The notes under the pieces are model-generated. The model did not search any database. It was not told the origin of the DNA and worked only from the letters and a program-made list of their open reading frames with translations. Both the position numbers and the translations under genes were made by a program. Below, piece by piece: positions 25,587 to 30,745 of a stretch of DNA of 30,745 bases. Numbering within the stretch: the first letter of the stretch is position 1; each line of letters starts with the position of its first letter. Source of the stretch: Chrysochromulina tobinii (Eukaryota; Haptophyta; Prymnesiales; Chrysochromulinaceae); NCBI GenBank assembly GCA_001275005.1, contig JWZX01002409.1, positions 1 through 30,745 on the forward strand. The letters run 5' to 3'.

Positions 25587-26877
25587 ATGGCTGCCAAGGC
25601 TGAGCTGGATAAGAAGTACCTGAAGGAGGAGGAGCACGAGAAGCTGCCCGATGGCAACAAGCGCTATACGATCTGTGGCATGCGCTTTGAAACCACGCCA
25701 GAATATGCGGTGCGCAAGGCAGTCGGTCAGGGTGCGTACGGCCTTGTTTGCTCGGGACGCAATGTGGAAACCAACAAACTTGTGGCCATCAAGAAGATTT
25801 CCAAGGCCTTCGAGGACACCGTGGATTGCAAGCGGCTGCTGCGAGAGATCAAGATCCTGCAGCACTTCAAGCATGACAACGTGCTGGGGCTGCTCGACAT
25901 CCTGCCGCCTGGGAAGGATGGGTCCAAGGAGTGGAAAGATGTGTACATTGTCTCGGAGCTCATGGACACCGACCTGCACTACATCATCCACTCCAAGCAG
26001 CAGTTGACCGACGAGCACTTCAAGTACTTCCTCTACCAGATCCTTAGGGGCGTGCACGCGATCCACACGGCCCACGTGCTGCACCGCGACCTCAAGCCCG
26101 GCAACCTGCTCGTGAACAAGAATTGCGACCTGAAGATCTGCGACTTCGGCCTCGCGCGTGGCATCGATCCCTCCGAGGAGAAGAAGGATATCGGCCTCAC
26201 CGAGTACGTGGTCACGCGTTGGTACCGTGCCCCCGAGCTCCTCGTCGAGAATCAGAGCTACACGACGGCCATTGACGTGTGGGCCGTTGGGTGCATCTTC
26301 GCGGAGATGCTCGGGCGCAAGGCGCTCTTCCCCGGGCGCGACTACCTGCACCAGCTGCGCCTCATCATCGACCACCTCGGCACCCCGAGCGAAGCCGATC
26401 TTGCATGCATCACCAACCGTCAGGCGGTGCAGTTCCTGCGCACGCTGCCGGTCAAGCCACGCAAGCCCTGGGCGGACGTCTTCCCGTCGGCCTCGACGGG
26501 AGCGCTGGATCTGCTCAACGAGATGCTCGTCTTCGACCCAGCCAAGCGGTGCACCATGGTCGATGCGCTGAATTCGGAATACATGGCGGCGCTGCACCAG
26601 GGCCGCACCCTCCCGCAGGAGGAGGAGCACTTTTCGTTTGGGTTCGAGAAGCCGGACATCACGCAGGAAGAGCTGCGCGACCTCATCTGGGAAGGTGCGT
26701 GCTGCGGGAGTGGCTGCGGATTGCCGCGGATTGCCGCAGATTGCCGCGGATTGCCGCGGATTGCCGCTGATGACCGCTGATTGCCGCTGATGACCGCTGA
26801 TGACGTCATCTGCCACGTCACCACGTTCCACAGAGATGGCCAGATTCCATCCCGAGCTCGCCAAGAAGGGCAAATGA
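25587..26877 (+). CDS. TEY-type mitogen-activated protein kinase
   Basis: Exons 25587-26694 and 26834-26877, 383 residues. ATG at 25587 chosen; the codon at 25575 is GTG. Kinase landmarks: VGQGAYGLVCSG (P-loop, about 47-57), catalytic Lys69 in VAIKK, LHRDLKPGN (HRD 166-168), DFG 186-188, activation loop TEYVVTRWYRAPE (TEY 205-207), and DVWAVGCIFAEM. Known: dual phosphorylation of Thr and Tyr in TEY by a MAPK kinase switches the enzyme on; it then phosphorylates Ser/Thr-Pro sites in cytosol and nucleus. All catalytic residues are present. The short second exon supplies EMARFHPELAKKGK, normal for the C-terminal helix. It starts just after the right direct repeat, so its promoter may include that repeat. 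Confidence 0.93.
26695..26833 (+). other. MAPK intron built of GATTGCCGC and TGATGACCGC repeats
   Basis: Spliced as TGGGAAG|GTGCGTGC...GTTCCACAG|AGATGGCC, restoring LIWE|EMARFHPEL. From 26716 a unit of about 9-10 bp, GATTGCCGC or TGATGACCGC, repeats about nine times; each CTGAT fits a branch site. The acceptor end differs from the other cassettes. Confidence 0.9.
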
Positions 26878-27433
26878 TGAGCGACCATCTCCCCCCCATC
26901 TCTCTCGACCGTCCCCCCCGAGCTCCCCTCCCGAGCTCAGTATCTGAAGGGAAGGCGCCTCGCTCCGAATCTCGTCGGATCTCGTCGGATCTCGTCGGAT
27001 CTCGTCGGAGTTTGACTCTGTGAGTAAATCCCTCCACCTGGCTACGGGCGAGCGAGGCCACCGGGACTGTGCTTGCCGTCGGTTGGTTGTCGGAGGGGTG
27101 TTGCAATCATGGGGAGTCGGCGGGGGGGGGGCGAGGGGGGGTTGGGGGCGGCTGGGGGGAAAGGCCGTCGCGAGCCGCTGTGCGAGCGATGGGGCGCTGC
27201 GCGCTGACCCCGCGCCCGCCCCAGGACAACGGTCGTTTCGCCACATTGACAGGGATCTTCAGTGAAACCGGTGTGTCCCGAGGTGTGAGCGGAGGCGACT
27301 GAGGACTGACGGTGCGCCGGACGTCGAACGAATTTATCGTACGACGAATAGGCAATAGCATGAAAAAAATCCCGGGGATGGGATCGGGTATATTTTTCGA
27401 GACGATCAAACCCAAGGGCACTCAGCGGTCCCG
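26878..27433. other. Convergent intergenic region
   Basis: Between the 3' ends of the MAPK and the IQ/OmpA gene. It contains an 11-bp tandem repeat (GGATCTCGTC type, about four copies, 26968-27009) and G-runs at 27121-27140. No gene seen. Confidence 0.5.
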
Positions 27434-29769
27434 TCACGTCGCCCCCCTGAGCCGGATTTGCACCTCGGCCCGCCGGTTGTGTCGCCTCCCTTGCGCCGTC
27501 AGGTTGGAGGCGACGGGGTAGGCGGCGCCGCACGGCAGCACGCCTAGGGCGCACGTCACCCCCTGAGCGACGAGCCACTTCCTGATCGCGACGGCGCGCG
27601 CCCGGCTCAACTCGATGGGATGGTCTTCCCGAGCGTCGGCGTGCCCCTCGAGCATCAGCTCGAGCTCCGGGTTGTCCTGGAGCATGCGTGCCACCTGATA
27701 ATGACGGGGGCCATCAGTGGTCATCAGGGCGCCATCATGGGCATTCAGCGTCCGCCGTGTCGCTCAAAGGCACTCAGCGACCATCGTGGCAATCACCTCT
27801 CAAAGGCACTCAGCGACCATCGTCGCAATCACCTTGAGTAGCATGGGCTCGGCCTTGGAGGGCACGGCCGCCGTGCCGCTCTCGAACGCAAGCCGCTTGG
27901 CGAACAGGAGCGACTGCACGACTGTGAAGCGAACCGCACTCATCCCATGCTCTTGCAGCCCGTGGATCATCGCCGGTGGGCACGCCTCAGCGCGGCACTG
28001 CTGGCGCAGCACGCCGTGTGTATTGAGATGAGCGACCACTGCCTTGGAGCGCTGCAGCGCGACCGGCCCCGCCTCCGTGTGCACCGTGCATCCGAGGACA
28101 CGCACTTTGAGCTTCCGGTCCCGTTTGAGTGCCGTCGTCACGAAGGCGAGGTCGGCGCGCGCCTGTGATGGGGGGGCACTCCGAGCCACAATCAGACTTC
28201 CATCAGAGCCCAACCAGAGCACTGGCATGCACTCGCATGCACTCACATGCACTCGCATGCAATCGCATGCAATCACGTGCAATCGTCCCAACTTGGCCTG
28301 ATGATTGCACTCAATTAATCAAGTAAGAGGCAATCAATCGTCCCACCTTGGCCTGATGATTGCACTCAATTAATCAATTAAGAGGCAATCAATCGTCCCA
28401 CCTTGGCCTCGAGCTTGAGGGAGCCCATCGCAAACGGGATGACGACCTCCTCGAGCCTCTTAGGGTACCTGATGAGGAACGCAATCAGAGGCTCTCAGAG
28501 GAGCGCTTCCCAGGGTACCGGATGAGAGACGCAATCAAAGATCAATCAACGTGCAATTGGTTTGCCATCCCTGTCCCATCAGAGAGCCCCTCCGAAGGCA
28601 CTCGAAGGCTTGCTTGCCCACGAGCAGCCGGCATGTACGGGCAGTCGATGGGCAATCAATGGGCAATCAACGGGCAATTAGGGTAATTAGCGGGCGATGA
28701 GTACTCGAAGGCTTGCTTGCCCACGAGCAGCCGGCATGTACGGGCAGTCGATGGGCAATCAATGGGCAAGCAATGAGCAATCAACGGGCAATCAGGGCAA
28801 TTGGGGCAATTAGGGTAATTAGCGGGCGATGAGTACTCGAAGGCTTGCTTGCCCACGAGTAACGGGCACCGTTCCCTCTCGAGGTAACCTCGCACGTTCG
28901 CCTGGATTTGGACCGCGCACCTGATGAAGGAGGCAATCCATCGTCATCAGCTGATGAAGGAGGCAATCCATCGTCAGCAGCAGCAGCCAAACGCACTCAA
29001 AGCCGTTGGGCTGCTTGATACGCAATGCTCAATCCACTGAGTGCAATCATTGTGCAATCAGCTCGAAAGCCTTTGGATCGCGCACCGCTCCCGCCGCACG
29101 CGCCGCCGCTGCGACAGCACCTCGGCCCAACGGCTGTTGATCGTCGTCGCCGCCCGGAGGGCCCGCGCCCGGGCCCGCTGTGCGGCCTCTCGCTCTGACT
29201 GGCGTCGGTGCAGCTCGCGTCGTGCCAAGCGCTGCGCCCAGCGCCGGCGCATGGCGCGCGCGAGCCGATCTGCCGCGATCTGGCGCAGCTGCGCTCTCCA
29301 CGCACTTTCTCGCGCCTCGACCACCCGACGCTCACGACGGCGCTCGAGGAGGAACTTCGCGCGAGAGCTGATCACATTCACAGCGGAGAGGCGAAGCGCG
29401 TGCCACGCCCACGCGCTCTGGATGGCGCGCGCGCCGCGCCGCATCTGGCCCCAGCGCCGAAGAGCGATGCGCCGACGTGCCGCGGCCGCCAGGACTGAAG
29501 CCGCCGCGCTCCTCGCTGCGCTCTCCGCCGCGCGTCGCCGCCGGCGGTGCTTGCGCCAGGCGAGCTGCAAGAGCGCCGTCGCGGCGTCCCGCTGCCGCCG
29601 CCGCCGCTGATGCAGGTGCTCGCTACAACGCGCCGCGATGCACGCCGCCGCTTTGGCTTCTAATTGGCACTCACCTGATGAGGGAGGCAATCGATGGGTA
29701 GCTGATGAGGGAGGCAATCAAGGGAGTCCATCTTTGGCTTCTAATCGGCACTCACGACGGCGCTTCTCA

Positions 29770-29835
<66 letters not shown>

Positions 29836-30638
29836 GCTCGCAGCACCGCGGCGGCCGCTCGAGACTTGCGCCCGCGTAGGAGAGCTTGCAGCTTGCATGC
29901 GCACGCGACGGCGCTCGCCACCTTCGCTGCCGCGTCTGCTGCCGCCCTCGCCGCCGCAGCTGCCTCGAGCCGCGCCGCCTCCGCCATAGCTGCCGCGAGC
30001 TCCGCCGCCGCGGCCGCCTCCGCATCAAGCAGCCGCTGGCGCTCCCGCGCGGCGGCAGCCTCAGCCTCGACTTTGGCACGGGCGGCCGCCTCCGCCGCAG
30101 CGCGCTCCGCCGCCTCGGCGGCGGCCGCCTTGCGGATCGCCTCCTCATCGGCATACTTGGCGGCTGCGCGCTGCCTCGCCTCGCGGCCTTCGGCACTCTG
30201 CTCAAGGAGCCAAGTTTTTCGTGCAGCCGCCTCGGCCTCGCGCGCACGCTGCGCCTCGGCGGCCGCAGACGTGCGCGCCGTTGCCTCCTCTCGCTGCCTG
30301 CGCCTTGCCATCGCCTCCCGGCGCGCCAGCGACGTGCGCCACGAAATTTGAATTCGCTGCGCGCTCTGCACGGCGCTGGCAAGCTTGCTGGATGACTTGG
30401 GCCGCTTCTGCAGCGCGGCGCCCGCGTGGCCTTGCAGCAACAGCGTGGATGGTGTCCTCTGCAGTCGGAGCTCGCGCCGCTCTGGAGCCGGAGCTCGCGT
30501 CGCAACCGCCGTCTCCTTGGCAACCTGCTTGAACACTGACCGCACGCCGCCGTTGCCGACCTCGGGTCCACCCGTCGACTTGCCGTCGCGCCGCGAGAGC
30601 AGCTCGATGAAGGCCGCGTTGGCCAGCGCTGCCGCCAT
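27434..30638 (-). CDS. IQ-motif protein fused to two OmpA-like domains
   Basis: Six exons: 30638-29756, 29674-29086, 28920-28837, 28468-28402, 28162-27833, 27694-27434; 2214 nt, every phase consistent, 737 residues. Start: ATG at 30638. Order: IQ motif (AQRIQISWRTSLARRE, about 93-108); Ala/Glu/Arg coiled coil; a second IQ (ACKLQALLRGRKSRA, about 248-262); a poly-Ala run (266-288); then several IQ-like helices (ATALLQLAWRKHRRRRR, AVQIQANVRGYLERER). OmpA-like domain 1 starts near 525 (VVIPFAMGSLKLEAKARADL, KVRVLGCT, LQRSKAVVAHLNTHGV). OmpA-like domain 2 ends the protein (LAFESGTAAV, LELMLEGHADAREDHPIELS, RARAVAIRKWLVAQGV, RRAEVQI). Known: IQ motifs bind calmodulin; OmpA domains bind peptidoglycan in bacteria through Asp and Arg residues, present here in domain 2 (GHAD, LSRARA). 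I know no standard family with this order. Confidence 0.8.
27695..27832 (-). other. IQ/OmpA intron 5 with a duplicated 36-bp start
   Basis: Spliced as CTACTCAAG|GTGATTGCGACG...GTCATTATCAG|GTGGCACGC, phase 0 (MLLK|VARMLQ). The first 36 bp occur twice in tandem (GTGATTGCgACGATGGTCGC then GTGATTGCcACGATGGTCGC), so the donor itself is doubled. Confidence 0.85.
28163..28401 (-). other. IQ/OmpA intron 4 with tandem copies of the exon end plus cassette
   Basis: The exon ends GAGGCCAAG. The block GCCAAGGTGGGACGATTGAT...GCAATCATCAG of about 56 bp then recurs, ending each time in CATCAG|GCCAAG, and a third GCCAAGTTGGGACG follows. The real exon starts after CCATCACAG|GCGCGC. An array of 10-bp GCATGCAnTC units lies at 28226-28285. 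Several potential donors and acceptors are thus repeated. Confidence 0.8.
28469..28836 (-). other. IQ/OmpA intron 3, a large composite with repeated exon tails
   Basis: Spliced as GCCTTCGA|GTACTCATCG...CCTCATCAG|GTACCCTAAG, in frame (QAFE|YPKRLEE). The exon tail CTCGTGGGCAAGCAAGCCTT occurs three times: once in the exon and twice in the intron (near 28712-28731 and 28600-28619). Each is followed by TGATTGCCC-type units. GTACCCT is also copied just before the true acceptor. Confidence 0.75.
28921..29085 (-). other. IQ/OmpA intron 2 interrupting an IQ motif
   Basis: The intron starts GTGCGCGATCCAAAGGC; the next exon starts GTGCGCGGTCCAAATCC. Splicing gives RRER|CAVQIQANVRGY. The acceptor module GACGATGGATTGCCTCCTTCATCAG-like is present twice in tandem (with CTGATGACGATGG between), offering two AGs. 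Confidence 0.85.
29675..29755 (-). other. IQ/OmpA intron 1: 24-bp exon duplication
   Basis: The intron starts GTGAGTGCCGATTAGAAGCC; the next exon starts GTGAGTGCCAATTAGAAGCC. In all 23 of 24 bases match (29755-29732 and 29674-29651). Between them, two GATTGCCTCCCTCATCAG modules sit in tandem. Splicing gives KRRR|ECQLEAK. Confidence 0.9.
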
Positions 30639-30727
30639 CGCTCTCGCGGCAACTTCGAACAACGGCTCTTCTCACACTTCATTGTTAATTCACACAACAC
30701 GTACAGTCGATCGCATTCATTCTGAGA

Positions 30728-30745
30728 GGGGGGGGGGGGGGGGGG
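30728..30745. other. Terminal run of 18 G
   Basis: The window ends in an uninterrupted G-run directly after TTCATTCTGAGA. A homopolymer of this kind at a sequence end is usually where assembly stopped. It is not a TTAGGG-type telomere. Confidence 0.7.

Noticed and set aside
28226-28285. Array of 10-bp GCATGCA-type repeats resembling a CRISPR or microsatellite locus
   Set aside because: Units are too short, without spacers, and lie within an intron of a eukaryotic gene.
29760-29850. CTG/CGG trinucleotide run as an expansion element
   Set aside because: It encodes the poly-Ala stretch of the IQ/OmpA protein in frame; low-complexity coding explains it.
30728-30745. Telomere
   Set aside because: A pure G-run without TTAGGG-type units; it fits an assembly end better.

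Overview
The window is nuclear DNA from a eukaryote, most probably a unicellular alga with a complex red-type plastid (haptophyte- or pelagophyte-like). Reasons: GC-rich genes broken by short spliceosomal introns; chromatin readers with PHD fingers, a TEY-type MAP kinase, a BTB/T1 protein, a NAP-family histone chaperone, IQ motifs and C2 domains; and a protein whose N-terminus is a signal peptide followed at once by Phe, the usual mark of complex-plastid import. The lineage is an inference; no rRNA or organelle marker is present.

Layout. 1-2977 (+): 3' part of an eight-exon chromatin reader (MBD-like, DC1/ZZ-like, two PHD fingers, Tudor-like). 3173-3856 (-): BTB/T1 (KCTD-like) protein. 4082-5983 (-): SfsA-family protein whose start overlaps the end of a truncated methyltransferase. 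6307-9729 (-): tandem pair of coiled-coil/pentapeptide/decapeptide-repeat genes plus a vestigial third copy. 10372-10701 (-): unknown small protein, divergent from 10998-11636 (+), a predicted plastid protein. 11839-13842 (-): IQ and double C2 protein. 14199-16030 (-): NAP-family protein with an acidic and Gly/Lys-rich tail. 16380-16980: tandemly duplicated gene fragment. 18322-20571 (-): four-exon coiled-coil protein. 21225-22055 (-): secreted Cys-rich repeat protein. 23400-25494: a roughly 2 kb block of lower GC bounded by 105-bp direct repeats, holding two unknown ORFs and an AP2-domain ORF. 25587-26877 (+): MAP kinase. 27434-30638 (-): six-exon protein joining IQ motifs to two OmpA-like domains. 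The window ends in a run of 18 G.

The unifying and most interesting signal is how the introns are built. I resolved 20 introns by reading-frame continuity. In most of them a short expandable motif, (C)TGATTGC and variants, ends in a pyrimidine-rich acceptor such as TCCCTCATCAG or TTGCATGCAG. This cassette lies between two copies of 16-30 bp of adjacent exon sequence. The duplicated exon bases usually supply the GT donor; in one case they supply the AG acceptor. The pattern fits recent intron birth by exon-segment duplication around a portable acceptor and branch-site cassette. It resembles introner elements, but the flanking duplications are long and variable. A second, independent signal is a GCGCC-GTnnTG-GGCGC quasi-palindrome scattered through coding regions in different reading frames.
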